DNA of 64,000 nt, taken from contig JAENXC010000008.1 in assembly GCA_016649715.1 (NCBI GenBank), positions 62,001 through 126,000 on the forward strand, given 5' to 3'. A program made the position numbers and the translations under genes. The notes under the pieces were generated by a model. It did no database searches. It was not told the DNA's origin and saw nothing but the letters and a program-made list of their open reading frames with translations. This DNA comes from Flavobacteriaceae bacterium. Lineage in GTDB: Bacteria; Bacteroidota; Bacteroidia; Flavobacteriales; Flavobacteriaceae. Shown here one piece after another: positions 26,594 to 34,810 of this stretch; position 1 is the stretch's first letter, and the number at the start of each line of letters is the position of its first letter.

Positions 26594-27550
26594 TTAAAAA
26601 ACCTGCGAAGCTATCTCCTTAATATTGCTGCTCTTTCCCATAGAATAATAATGAAGAAACGGAACACCAGCTTTTACCAGTTCCTTGCTTTGCTGCACGC
26701 ACCAATCAATCCCGATTTGCCGAATGGCTTTGTTATCCTTGGCTTTCACCACTTCCATAACCAACGCATCGGGCAAATCCACTTTAAACCGGTGCGGAAT
26801 TAGGTTGAGATGCGACTTTACCGAAAGTGGTTTCAACCCCGGAATAATGGGGACGGTAATGCCTTCTGCCCTACATTTATCATAAAATTTGAAGAATTTT
26901 TCATTGTCAAAAAACATTTGGGTAACGATGTATTCCGCGCCATTTTTGATTTTCTTTTTAAGGAAATGAATATCGCTTTCACTGCTGGGCGCCTCCATAT
27001 GTTTTTCGGGATATCCAGCCACACCCACACAAAAATCGGTCGGGAATGTATTTTGAAGTTCGTCATCCAAATACCCGCCTTTGTTCAAAGCATTTATTTG
27101 CGAAACCAGGTCGCAAGCGTATTTATGTCCATTTCTTTCAGGAGTGAAATAAATCTCACTTTTCACCGCGTCACCACGGAGGGCCATCACGTTATCAATG
27201 CCCAAAAACTGAAGGTCTATCAAAAAGTTTTCGGTTTCTTCTTTCGTAAATCCACCACAAAGTATGTGCGGCACGGCATCAAGGTGATATTTATTTTGAA
27301 TTGCAGCACAAATACCAACCGTGCCCGGACGTTTACGAACGACTTTCTTTTCAATCAACCCATCCTTTAATTCCTTAAAAACGTACTCTTCGCGGTGATA
27401 CGTAACGTTTATATAAGGAGGCTGAAACTCCATCAACGGGTCAATATTATTGAAAATGGCCTGAATGTTTTCACCCTTTAATGGCGGTAAAATCTCAAAG
27501 GAAAACTGGGTTTTCCCGTTTCCGTTTTTTATGTGTTCGGTTACTTTCAT
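26594..27550 (-). CDS. metF: 5,10-methylenetetrahydrofolate reductase
   Basis: A flavin-dependent TIM-barrel enzyme of 318 residues that reduces methylene-THF to methyl-THF, the methyl donor for methionine synthase. Recognisable segments: FSFEILPPLKGENI (catalytic Glu), NVTYHREE, ILCGGFTKEE, DNVMALRGD, and YIVTQMFFDNEKFFKFYDKC. It is last in the methionine gene run behind the SAM-I riboswitch at 32613-32720. It is separated from metH by 141 bases containing CCCCCGAAGGGGG-type repeats, so it may be partly uncoupled. Confidence 0.95.
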   Translation of the reverse strand: MKVTEHIKNGNGKTQFSFEILPPLKGENIQAIFNNIDPLMEFQPPYINVTYHREEYVFKELKDGLIEKKVVRKRPGTVGICAAIQNKYHLDAVPHILCGGFTKEETENFLIDLQFLGIDNVMALRGDAVKSEIYFTPERNGHKYACDLVSQINALNKGGYLDDELQNTFPTDFCVGVAGYPEKHMEAPSSESDIHFLKKKIKNGAEYIVTQMFFDNEKFFKFYDKCRAEGITVPIIPGLKPLSVKSHLNLIPHRFKVDLPDALVMEVVKAKDNKAIRQIGIDWCVQQSKELVKAGVPFLHYYSMGKSSNIKEIASQVF

Positions 27551-27702
27551 AAGCCCCCTAACCCCCGAAGGGGGAACTATGCCCCCTTGCCCCCGAAGGG
27601 GGAATGGATGCGGTTAAACTTTTTGATTTTAAATTTCTCATTATTTTATTTTTATTTTTCATTCAGTTTATAAAAGTCCCCCTTCGGGGATTTAGGGGCT
27701 TA
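27551..27702. repeat. CCCCTAACCCCCGAAGGGGG-type interspersed repeats
   Basis: Two blocks, at 27551-27602 (two tandem CCCCCGAAGGGGGAA units) and 27677-27702 (CCCCCTTCGGGGATTTAGGGG), form short GC-rich hairpins in an otherwise AT-rich gap. Related pieces occur at 25389-25413 and 60186-60208. The second block overlaps the metH stop codon region. Confidence 0.75.
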
Positions 27703-30439
27703 GGTTTGGTCTGAGCCAGTTCGTGGCCTCTTCAAAATTCATGTTTTTTCGCTTTGCGAAATCTTCAATTTGGTCTTCCTTAATTTTTCCAAGCCCAAAA
27801 TAGCGCGCTTCGGGATTGGCAAAATAATAGCCCGAAACCGAAGCCGCTGGCCACATGGCCATATGTTCCGTAAGCTCAACGCCTATGTTTTCCTTAACTT
27901 TCAAGACTTCCCAAATGGTCCGTTTCTCCAAATGGTCCGGACAGGCGGGATAGCCCGGTGCTGGGCGGATACCTTTATATTTCTCTGAAATCAGATCTTC
28001 ATTAGTCAGGTTTTCTTCGGAAGCATAGCCCCAATATTTGGTGCGGACCTCTTTGTGAAGATATTCCGCAAAAGCCTCAGCTAAGCGGTCAGCCAGCGCT
28101 TTTACCATTATGGCGTTGTAATCGTCATGCTCTGCAACATATTTTGCAGCCAATTCGGCAGTTCCAAAACCAGTACTTACACAAAAACAGCCAACGTAAT
28201 CCTGAATGCCACTTTCCTTTGGTGCAATAAAATCTGCCAAGGCGATGTTAGGTTTTCCGGCCGCTTTTTGGGATTGTTGACGTAGAGTTCGGAAAATGTG
28301 ATTTGGGATTTGGGATTCGGGATTTGGGATTTGAACCGCAATATCATCATCATCAACTGTATTCGCCTTAAAAACTCCGAAAATCGCTCGAGCGGTCAAT
28401 AGTTTTTCTGAAATTATCTTTTGAAGTATTTTCAGCGCATCGGCAAACAATTCCGAAGCTTGTTCGCCCACAATTTTATCGGTTAAAATATTTGGAAACC
28501 GACCGTGAAGTTCCCAACTTCTGAAAAATGGGGTCCAATCCAAATAATCTCGAAGAAGGTTTAAATCGAAATTTTTCAAAACGTGAACACCTAATTGATT
28601 TGGTTTAACAATTTCTGAATTTTTCCAATCAATTTGAAACTTGTTTTTCCGAGCTTCGGAAATTGTCAAATAGGTTTTTACTTTCTGACGTTTCAGGAAA
28701 TCCTTTCGGAAGGTGTCATATTCTTGCTTAATGTTTTCTTTATAGGCTTCCGAAGTTTCCTTTTTCAACAAATCGCCAACTACTGTAACTGCTCGTGAAG
28801 CATCGTTTATATGAACCACGGCACATTCGTACTGCGGGTCAATTTTTACAGCAGTGTGAGCCCTACTTGTTGTAGCACCTCCTATCAGCAACGGAACTTT
28901 AAAGTTTTGTCGTTGCATTTCCTTCGCCAAAAAAACCATTTCGTCCAATGAAGGGGTTATCAATCCACTTAAACCAATAGCGTCCACGTTTTCTTCCTTT
29001 GCGGTTGCTATTACTTTTTCCGGCGGAACCATCACGCCCAAGTCAATTATTTCATAATTATTACAGGCTAATACAACGCCAACAATGTTTTTTCCGATGT
29101 CGTGAACGTCGCCTTTAACGGTTGCCATCAAAATTTTTCCAGCGTTTTTTGAATCGCTTATCTGCGGATTTTTTAATTTTTCTTCTTCTATAAAAGGTAA
29201 AAGGAACGCCACCGCTTTTTTCATTACTCTTGCACTTTTTACCACTTGCGGCAAAAACATTTTTCCGCTTCCGAAAAGGTCGCCAACCACGTTCATTCCG
29301 GTCATTAAATGTCCTTCAATAACTTGAATCGGTTTGGAAACGCTTTGTCTCGCTTCTTCAATATCTTCTATAATGAATTCGTCTATTCCTTTTACCAATG
29401 CCCTTGTAATACGATTTTGCAATGGTTCTTCCCGCCAAGACAAATCAATTTTGCTTTCTTTTGATTTTCCAATGACGGTTTCGGCAAAATCCAGCAAACG
29501 CTCTGTTGCATCTTCGCGTCGGTCAAACATTACATCTTCCACGCGTTCCAAAAGATCTTTTGAAATATCGTCATACACCTCCAACATCGCGGGATTTACA
29601 ATGCCCATATTCATGCCAGCTTGGATGGCGTGATACAAAAACACCGAGTGCATCGCTTCGCGAACGGGATCATTTCCACGGAAACTGAAAGAAACATTGC
29701 TCACGCCACCGCTCACGCTAACGTGCGGCAAATTTTTACGAACCCAGCGCGTGGCTTCAATAAAGTCGATTGCGTTCCTACGATGCTCGTCCATTCCTGT
29801 GGCAACGGGAAAAATGTTTAAATCGAAAATGATGTCTTCAGGAGAAAATTTTACTCGATTCACCAAAATATCATAGGAGCGTTTGGCAATTTCAATTCGT
29901 CGATCGTAATTATCTGCTTGGCCAGTTTCGTCAAAAGCCATTACAATTACCGCGGCGCCGTAGCGTTTTATAAGTTTTGCGTGATGGATAAATTCTGCTT
30001 CACCTTCTTTTAGACTGATGGAATTCACCACACATTTTCCCTGCACCACTTGCAATCCGGCTTCAATGATTTCCCATTTGCTGCTGTCAATCATTATTGG
30101 AACTCGTGAAATATCGGGCTCCGCAACAATTAGGTTTAGAAATTTTACCATCGCCTCTTTCCCATCAATCAAACCGTCGTCCATATTCACGTCTATAATT
30201 TGAGCCCCGTTTTCAACTTGCTCACGGGCTACGGAAAGGGCTTCTTCAAAATTTCTATCTTTTATAAGTCGAAGAAATTTCTTTGAACCCGCCACATTGG
30301 TGCGTTCCCCTACGTTTATGAAATTGCTTTCAGGGGTGATGATTAGAGGCTCTAAGCCTGATAATTTTAGATATTTTTTATTTTTTATTTCAACTTCATT
30401 TTCCTCTGCGTTCTCTGTGTCTCTGTGATTTATATTCAC
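27692..30439 (-). CDS. metH: Cobalamin-dependent methionine synthase, folate/B12/activation part
   Basis: 915 residues that lack the homocysteine-binding module, which is encoded separately at 31426-32439. Order: pterin-binding domain (about 30-310), B12 cap (about 335-425), B12-binding domain with GDVHDIG (443-449, H446 as lower cobalt ligand) and a C-terminal SAM-binding activation domain (about 580-915, with [12 protein letters not shown]). Two repeat scars are visible. The N-terminus ([10 protein letters not shown]) is encoded by an interspersed repeat and starts with GTG, with no ATG before the conserved domain. [10 protein letters not shown] (704-713) is another repeat inserted in frame. 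Confidence 0.92.
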   Translation of the reverse strand: MNINHRDTENAEENEVEIKNKKYLKLSGLEPLIITPESNFINVGERTNVAGSKKFLRLIKDRNFEEALSVAREQVENGAQIIDVNMDDGLIDGKEAMVKFLNLIVAEPDISRVPIMIDSSKWEIIEAGLQVVQGKCVVNSISLKEGEAEFIHHAKLIKRYGAAVIVMAFDETGQADNYDRRIEIAKRSYDILVNRVKFSPEDIIFDLNIFPVATGMDEHRRNAIDFIEATRWVRKNLPHVSVSGGVSNVSFSFRGNDPVREAMHSVFLYHAIQAGMNMGIVNPAMLEVYDDISKDLLERVEDVMFDRREDATERLLDFAETVIGKSKESKIDLSWREEPLQNRITRALVKGIDEFIIEDIEEARQSVSKPIQVIEGHLMTGMNVVGDLFGSGKMFLPQVVKSARVMKKAVAFLLPFIEEEKLKNPQISDSKNAGKILMATVKGDVHDIGKNIVGVVLACNNYEIIDLGVMVPPEKVIATAKEENVDAIGLSGLITPSLDEMVFLAKEMQRQNFKVPLLIGGATTSRAHTAVKIDPQYECAVVHINDASRAVTVVGDLLKKETSEAYKENIKQEYDTFRKDFLKRQKVKTYLTISEARKNKFQIDWKNSEIVKPNQLGVHVLKNFDLNLLRDYLDWTPFFRSWELHGRFPNILTDKIVGEQASELFADALKILQKIISEKLLTARAIFGVFKANTVDDDDIAVQIPNPESQIPNHIFRTLRQQSQKAAGKPNIALADFIAPKESGIQDYVGCFCVSTGFGTAELAAKYVAEHDDYNAIMVKALADRLAEAFAEYLHKEVRTKYWGYASEENLTNEDLISEKYKGIRPAPGYPACPDHLEKRTIWEVLKVKENIGVELTEHMAMWPAASVSGYYFANPEARYFGLGKIKEDQIEDFAKRKNMNFEEATNWLRPNLSP
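28299..28334. repeat. ATTTGGGATTTGGGATTCGGG repeat inside metH
   Basis: Five imperfect copies of a 7-base word (GGGATTT and variants) lie in the activation-domain coding region and are read as [10 protein letters not shown]. The same words occur in intergenic gaps at 4920-4962, 34054-34240 and 45330-45390. Confidence 0.75.
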
Positions 30440-30463
30440 ATGGAGGCACAGAGGACACAGAGA
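30402..30463. repeat. CTCTGTGTCTCTGTG inverted repeat at the metH start
   Basis: CTCTGTGTCTCTGTG (about 30413-30427) faces its imperfect complement CACAGAGGACACAGAG (about 30447-30462) across a short centre. The left arm encodes the first residues of MetH and the right arm ends at the stop codon of the dehydratase gene. A weaker relative, CACAGAGAACACAAAGG, is at 47064. Confidence 0.75.
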
Positions 30464-30466
30464 TTT

Positions 30467-31429
30467 CTAGAATGGCAAATTCTTCAAATCCACATTTCCG
30501 CCGGAAATAATAATCCCAACTTTTTTATTTTTAAATCGTTCCTTTTCGCGAAGCAACGCTGCAAATGCAACGGCGCTGCTGGGTTCAACGATTATTTTCA
30601 TTCGTTCCCAAATGAGTTTCATTGCTGAAATAATTTCGGTTTCTTCAACTCTAATTATTTCTGAAACCAATTCTTTTATTATTGGGAAATTTACATCGCC
30701 AAGAAAAGTTTTTAGTCCGTCGGCGATAGTGTTTGTGGTTTCGTTGAATTCAATTTTTCCACTTTTAAGGCTTCGGAAAGCATCGTCAACTTCAAAAGGT
30801 TCGCCGCCGATGGTTTTACAATCTGTGCCGAAATATTTTGCTGAAAGTGAAGTTCCTGCAATTAATCCGCCACCGCCGACGGGCGCGAATACGTAATCCA
30901 AATCTGGATGGGATTGCAGTAATTCCGCTGCGGAAGTTGCATTTCCGAGAATGACATTTCTGTCGTTTGAGGGATGAATAAAAGTAGCACCTGTTTCTTT
31001 TTGAATTCGTTCCGCTTCCTGTTCGCGAGCAATTGGGGTTGATGCAGATTCTGTGATGATTCCACCGTAACCTTTAACCGCATCTTTTTTTACTTGCGGT
31101 GCATTTTCTGGCATAACGATATACGCCTTTACTCCCAAATTTTTCGCCGCCAACGAAAGAGCTTGCGCGAAATTTCCCGAGGAATGGGTTACAACTCCAA
31201 CCTTTTTCTGCGCTTCGGAAACCTGCCCGTTTGGCAGGCAGGCTTGCAAAATGGCATTGGTTGCGCCCCGCATTTTAAAGGCACCCATCTTTTGGAAATT
31301 CTCGCATTTAAAGAAAACATCCGCGCCAGAAAGTTCATTTAGATAAGTTGATTTTAGCACGGGCGTATTGTGAACGTAAGGTTTAACACGTTCACAGGCT
31401 TCCTCAACTTCTTTTTTTGTGGGAATCAT
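30467..31429 (-). CDS. PLP-dependent threonine/serine dehydratase (or serine racemase-like)
   Basis: A fold-type II PLP enzyme of 320 residues. The cofactor lysine lies in ENFQKMGAFKMRGA (K in GAFK), the phosphate-binding loop is PVGGGGLIAG, and THSSGNFAQALSLAA is the conserved Asn region. There is no C-terminal ACT domain, so this is the catabolic or racemase-like type rather than biosynthetic IlvA. Residues about 63-67 (LPNGQ) are encoded by a palindromic repeat insertion. It is unusual to find this gene between the two halves of MetH. Its start overlaps the upstream stop as ATGA. Confidence 0.88.
   Translation of the reverse strand: MIPTKKEVEEACERVKPYVHNTPVLKSTYLNELSGADVFFKCENFQKMGAFKMRGATNAILQACLPNGQVSEAQKKVGVVTHSSGNFAQALSLAAKNLGVKAYIVMPENAPQVKKDAVKGYGGIITESASTPIAREQEAERIQKETGATFIHPSNDRNVILGNATSAAELLQSHPDLDYVFAPVGGGGLIAGTSLSAKYFGTDCKTIGGEPFEVDDAFRSLKSGKIEFNETTNTIADGLKTFLGDVNFPIIKELVSEIIRVEETEIISAMKLIWERMKIIVEPSSAVAFAALLREKERFKNKKVGIIISGGNVDLKNLPF
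31222..31243. repeat. CCTGCCCGTTTGGCAGG palindrome inside the dehydratase gene
   Basis: CCTGCC-CGTTT-GGCAGG is a 5- to 6-bp stem element, extended on one side by a further GCAGGC. On the minus strand it reads as CLPNGQV. A second copy lies in the OsmC gene at 37118-37141 in the same orientation and frame. Confidence 0.8.
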
Positions 31430-32439
31430 ATTTCGGCATTTTCAACATTAAAAACAGCACGCGGTTTGTATTGTGAGGCGATTTCAGCAATGGCTTTTAT
31501 ATGTTCGGGCGTGGTGCCGCAACAGCCCCCGATGATGTTTACCAACTGTTTGTCCAAATATTCTTTTATCTGTTCCGCCATTTGTGACGGACTTTCATCG
31601 TATTCGCCGAACGCGTTTGGCAAGCCAGCATTTGGATAGGCACTCACGGCAAGATTGGTGCGGTTTGCTATCACTTCAAGATGGGGCGTGAGTTGTTTGG
31701 CGCCCAAAGCACAATTGAAACCTACGCTCAACAGTGGAATATGTGAAATGGAAATCAAAAATGCCTCTGCCGTTTGGCCGGAAAGAGTTCGTCCGGAAGC
31801 ATCGGTGATTGTTCCACTTATCATTACTGGGATATCGAGATTTCGCTCTTCCTTTATTTCATCGATTGCGAAAAGTGCTGCTTTTGCATTTAACGTATCA
31901 AAAATAGTTTCCACCAAAAGGATATCCACACCGCCGTCAATCAATGCTTCGGCCTGTTGTCTGTATGCAATTCGCAATTGTTCAAAAGAAATTGCACGAA
32001 AACCTGGATCGTTTACATCGGGGCTCATACTTGCGGTTTTGTTGGTTGGGCCCATGGCACCAGCTACAAAACGAGGTTTGTTTGGCTCTTTTGAAGTGAA
32101 TTCATTCGCTATTTTTTTTGCGATTTTGGCAGATTCATAATTGAGTTCATAAACCAAATCCTGCATATCGTAATCGGCCATTGCGATGGTGGTGCTGGAA
32201 AATGTGTTGGTTTCCACAATATCTGCACCGGCGGCGAAATACTTTGAATGGATTTCGGCAATTGCCTGAGGCTGCGTAATTGAAAGCAAATCGTTGTTTC
32301 CTTTTACAGATTTGTGAAAATCCTTAAACCGTTCGCCACGAAAATCTTCTTCCGAAAATTTATAGCGTTGCAGCATCGTGCCCATTGCGCCATCGAGGAT
32401 CAATATTCGGTTTTGAAGTGCTTGTTGTATTTTGTTCAT
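31426..32439 (-). CDS. Methionine synthase, homocysteine S-methyltransferase part
   Basis: A zinc-dependent homocysteine-binding TIM barrel of 337 residues, corresponding to the first module of MetH. The zinc cysteines are in GFNCALG and IIGGCCGTTPEH. The N-terminus RILILDGAMGTMLQRY and ETNTFSSTTIAMADY are typical. It must cooperate with the 27692-30439 product to make methionine; this split is known in Flavobacteriia. It is the first gene after the SAM-I riboswitch, with a leader of about 170 bases between aptamer and start codon. Confidence 0.94.
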   Translation of the reverse strand: MNKIQQALQNRILILDGAMGTMLQRYKFSEEDFRGERFKDFHKSVKGNNDLLSITQPQAIAEIHSKYFAAGADIVETNTFSSTTIAMADYDMQDLVYELNYESAKIAKKIANEFTSKEPNKPRFVAGAMGPTNKTASMSPDVNDPGFRAISFEQLRIAYRQQAEALIDGGVDILLVETIFDTLNAKAALFAIDEIKEERNLDIPVMISGTITDASGRTLSGQTAEAFLISISHIPLLSVGFNCALGAKQLTPHLEVIANRTNLAVSAYPNAGLPNAFGEYDESPSQMAEQIKEYLDKQLVNIIGGCCGTTPEHIKAIAEIASQYKPRAVFNVENAEI

Positions 32440-32519
32440 TTCTCAATTTTTGATTTTAGTTCAAATCTGCGTGAGGGATGGAGGCTTTGTTTGAGCTCTT
32501 TATTTTTTTGAAAATAAAA

Positions 32520-32575
32520 ATAAAAGCGAGTGCCGAGAGCCCGACCCGTTTTTCGCGGGGCACGCCATAAAAAAA
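32520..32575. repeat. GC-rich hairpin element between SAM-I aptamer and metH
   Basis: On the minus strand GCGTGCCCCGCG-AAAAA-CGGGTCGGGC is followed by TCTCGGCACTCGC and, further on, CCTCACGCAG. The block is much more GC-rich than its surroundings. From memory similar sequences are scattered in Bacteroidota genomes. It occupies the place where the riboswitch expression platform should be. Confidence 0.5.
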
Positions 32576-32612
32576 ATATATCAAGAAAAGGTGAAGGAAA
32601 AACCTGTTTTTT

Positions 32613-32720
32613 GTTATCTATTCCCAAATTGATTTAAGGATAGAATGTAGCACCTTCCCCGAAAGTTCGGGAGGTTGCTAAGGCGTCAAAGGGTCTATTC
32701 CCTCGGCCTTTCTTGATAAC
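32613..32720 (-). promoter_or_regulatory. SAM-I (S-box) riboswitch upstream of the methionine operon
   Basis: On the minus strand the RNA begins GTTATCAAGAAAGGC, continues GAGGGA...GACCC, then GACGCCTTAGCAACCTCCC, then GAAGGTGCTACATTCTA, and closes with GATAAC pairing to the first GTTATC. These are the conserved S-box landmarks: P1, the kink-turn GA region, GGCAACC-type core and P4. It should bind SAM and reduce expression of the homocysteine methyltransferase, dehydratase, metH and metF genes. Confidence 0.93.
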
Positions 32721-32746
32721 TTTTTCATTGTGTGAATGAACTGCTG

Positions 32747-32777
32747 CAAAGTAAGGGGATAAAATTGTCAATACAAA
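32747..32777 (-). promoter_or_regulatory. Promoter of the SAM-I controlled methionine operon
   Basis: On the minus strand TTTG (32777-32774), 19 bases, then TTACTTTG (32754-32747), one mismatch from TAnnTTTG. Transcription would start about 20 bases before the aptamer. Confidence 0.6.
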
Positions 32778-32858
32778 ATTATACTGCCCTAAATATTGCG
32801 GAACTAATAAATTTTTATGTTTTGGATTGATTTCGAAGAAACAGAGGAACCAGCTGAT

Positions 32859-33035
32859 TTATTGGGGTTTTACCTTTCCGGTTTTTTTGTCAAAACCATA
32901 CGGACAGTGGCGGCAACCGCTTTGGCAGCAGTAACCACGCTTTAAATGGTATTGCTCTGTAAAACATTTATAGCCTTCGGGAGTGAGGTAATAATCGCCT
33001 TCTTCCTCTTCAATTTTTTTCTTTGGGAAAAGCAT
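32859..33035 (-). CDS. DUF5522-type cysteine-rich small protein
   Basis: 58 residues from an ATG at 33035. The centre reads YKCFTEQYHLKRGYCCQSGCRHCPYGF, with five cysteines and two histidines in a pattern that suggests a bound metal or Fe-S cluster. I recognise it as the DUF5522 family, common in Bacteroidota, of unknown function. The conserved CCxxxCRHCPY core makes a chance ORF unlikely despite the small size. It is divergent from era and sits upstream of the SAM-I promoter, presumably as its own short transcript. Confidence 0.85.
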   Translation of the reverse strand: MLFPKKKIEEEEGDYYLTPEGYKCFTEQYHLKRGYCCQSGCRHCPYGFDKKTGKVKPQ

Positions 33036-33165
33036 GTTGCAAAAGTAGGGATTTCGGCATTAAAATTTTCACGACCAAACAAAATGGGTTAATTTGGGTT
33101 TTGCGGTTCAAATACAGTTAGTTCGCCTAAATTAACCGTAATTTTACAACTTCAATTTCAAGCAA

Positions 33166-34053
33166 ATGACAAAACACAAAGCCGGATTCGTAAATATTAT
33201 TGGAAACCCGAACGTTGGCAAAAGCACCCTGATGAATGCTTTTGTGGGCGAGCGACTTTCCATAATCACTTCCAAGGCGCAGACTACGCGCCACCGCATT
33301 TTGGGGATTGTGAACGGCGACGATTTTCAGGTGCTTTTGAGCGACACGCCAGGCATCATAAAACCTGCTTACCAATTACAGGAAAGCATGATGGATTTTG
33401 TAAAATCTGCTTTTGAAGATGCCGATATCCTTCTGTATTTGGTGGAACTGGGCGAAAAGGAACTGAAGGACGAAGCGTTTTTCAACAAAATAACCAATTC
33501 CAAAATACCTGTACTGCTTCTTATAAATAAAATTGACATTGGCAACGAAGAACTGCTTGCTGAAGCGCTGAAACTATGGCAGGAAAAGGTTCCGAATGCT
33601 GAAATTTTTGCCATTTCCGCACTTCAAAATTTTGGGGTGCCAGAAGTTTTTAATCGAATAATTGAACTGCTTCCAGAATCGCCAGCATTCTACCCAAAAG
33701 ATCAATTGACGGACAAGCCCGAGCGGTTTTTTGTAAATGAAGCCATTCGCGAAAAAATATTGATTCACTACAAAAAGGAAATTCCATATTCCGTAGAAAT
33801 TGATACGGAGGAATTTTTTGAGGACGAAACCATCATCCGCATCCGAAGTGTAATTATGGTGGAACGCGAAACTCAAAAGGGAATCATCATCGGTCATAAA
33901 GGTTCGGCCTTAAAAAGAGTTGGTACGGAAGCCCGAAAGGATTTGGAAAAGTTCTTCGGAAAGCAAATCCACCTCGAACTTTATGTGAAAGTGAATAAAA
34001 ACTGGCGCAGCGACGAGCGGCAGTTGCGAAGATTTGGGTATAATCAGAAGTAA
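33166..34053 (+). CDS. era: GTPase Era
   Basis: Ribosome-assembly GTPase of 295 residues that binds the 3' end of 16S rRNA in the maturing 30S subunit. G1 is GNPNVGKSTLMN near the N-terminus, G3 is DTPGI and G4 NKID. The C-terminal KH domain is marked by GIIIGHKGSALKRVGTEARKDLEKFFG. Length is typical. It is followed by a gap with AAATTCCAAAT-type repeats and a probable terminator. Confidence 0.97.
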   Translation: MTKHKAGFVNIIGNPNVGKSTLMNAFVGERLSIITSKAQTTRHRILGIVNGDDFQVLLSDTPGIIKPAYQLQESMMDFVKSAFEDADILLYLVELGEKELKDEAFFNKITNSKIPVLLLINKIDIGNEELLAEALKLWQEKVPNAEIFAISALQNFGVPEVFNRIIELLPESPAFYPKDQLTDKPERFFVNEAIREKILIHYKKEIPYSVEIDTEEFFEDETIIRIRSVIMVERETQKGIIIGHKGSALKRVGTEARKDLEKFFGKQIHLELYVKVNKNWRSDERQLRRFGYNQK

Positions 34054-34114
34054 AATTCCAAATTTCAAGCACCAAATTCCAAATAAAATTCAAAAAACAA
34101 ATTTCAAATTACAA

Positions 34115-34148
34115 CTCCAGCTTTCCCAAAGGGATTGAGCGGTTTTTT
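34115..34148 (+). terminator. Probable terminator after era
   Basis: An imperfect hairpin (AGCTTTCCC-AAA-GGGATTGAGC) followed by seven T. It lies about 65 bases after the era stop, inside a gap otherwise made of degenerate AAATTCCAAAT words (34054-34206). Confidence 0.45.
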
Positions 34149-34206
34149 TAAACAAGTTCTACTTTAATTTAGATTAGTCTGTTTTTAAAATTTTGAAGTT
34201 TGGGAG

Positions 34207-34728
34207 TTATTTGGAATTTGGTATTTGTTTATTGGAATTTTTAAGTGTTTCCACCATAAAATCATACAACTGCCTCATTCCCGGTTTTCCTTTTTTCTTT
34301 CCGACTGCTCCCGAAAAATAGAGCAACATCCAAGCCAAAACCAACACAATTGCGATGCCTATTTGAAGCCCGATGGGGTTTCCCAAATTGTAGTTTGAAT
34401 ACAGCCAAGTTGCGTTCACCATAAAGAGGATTCCCACCGCCACATGCAAAAACATAAACATCGTCCAAACGGTTGGGTTGGGTCCAAAAAAACCGTGGAG
34501 CGAACATTTGTTTTCAGAAATTTCCGATAGTTCCAAATGCAACTGTGGCGACCAAAAGTGCTGTTGGCTATTTGGGAACTTTATAAAAATTTGGTCGTCC
34601 ACACAGGAAACTACAAATTTGTCTTGAGATTTTTTCACCTCCGAAAACCTTGTAAGCATCTGTGGATAGGGCATCTCCAGTTCCATTTGGAAGCGAGGAC
34701 GCAATGCTATTTCGTTGGAAAGCTGCAT
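34207..34728 (-). CDS. Conserved-looking two-helix membrane protein, unknown function
   Basis: 173 residues. A soluble N-terminal half (about 1-85, with FPNSQQHFWSPQLHLEL) is followed by two transmembrane helices (about 92-110 and 122-142) and a short tail. I start at the ATG at 34728; a TTG one codon earlier is also in frame. The last residues, NSNKQIPNSK, are encoded by the neighbouring ATTCCAAATACCAAAT repeat, so the original stop may have been displaced. No family is recognised. It lies between era and der, reading against both. Confidence 0.7.
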   Translation of the reverse strand: MQLSNEIALRPRFQMELEMPYPQMLTRFSEVKKSQDKFVVSCVDDQIFIKFPNSQQHFWSPQLHLELSEISENKCSLHGFFGPNPTVWTMFMFLHVAVGILFMVNATWLYSNYNLGNPIGLQIGIAIVLVLAWMLLYFSGAVGKKKGKPGMRQLYDFMVETLKNSNKQIPNSK

Positions 34729-34784
34729 CAAATTATTTGTTTTTTTAAGCAGTTAAAATAGTATTTTTTCTGCCAACAAAAACC

Positions 34785-34792
34785 TATTTTTG
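34785..34792 (+). promoter_or_regulatory. -7 promoter element for der
   Basis: TATTTTTG matches TAnnTTTG and ends 18 bases before the ATG at 34811. It overlaps the TTG at 34790, which argues that the TTG is not the translation start. Confidence 0.6.
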
Positions 34793-34810
34793 CACCCTAA
34801 AATCAAGATT

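Noticed and set aside
31426-32439. MetH split read as a frameshift or pseudogene
   Set aside because: Both halves have complete domains and clean ends, another gene lies between them, and a two-gene MetH is known in Flavobacteriia.
34790-34810. Der start at TTG 34790
   Set aside because: The TTG overlaps a TAnnTTTG promoter element, and the ATG at 34811 gives the usual N-terminus right before the P-loop.
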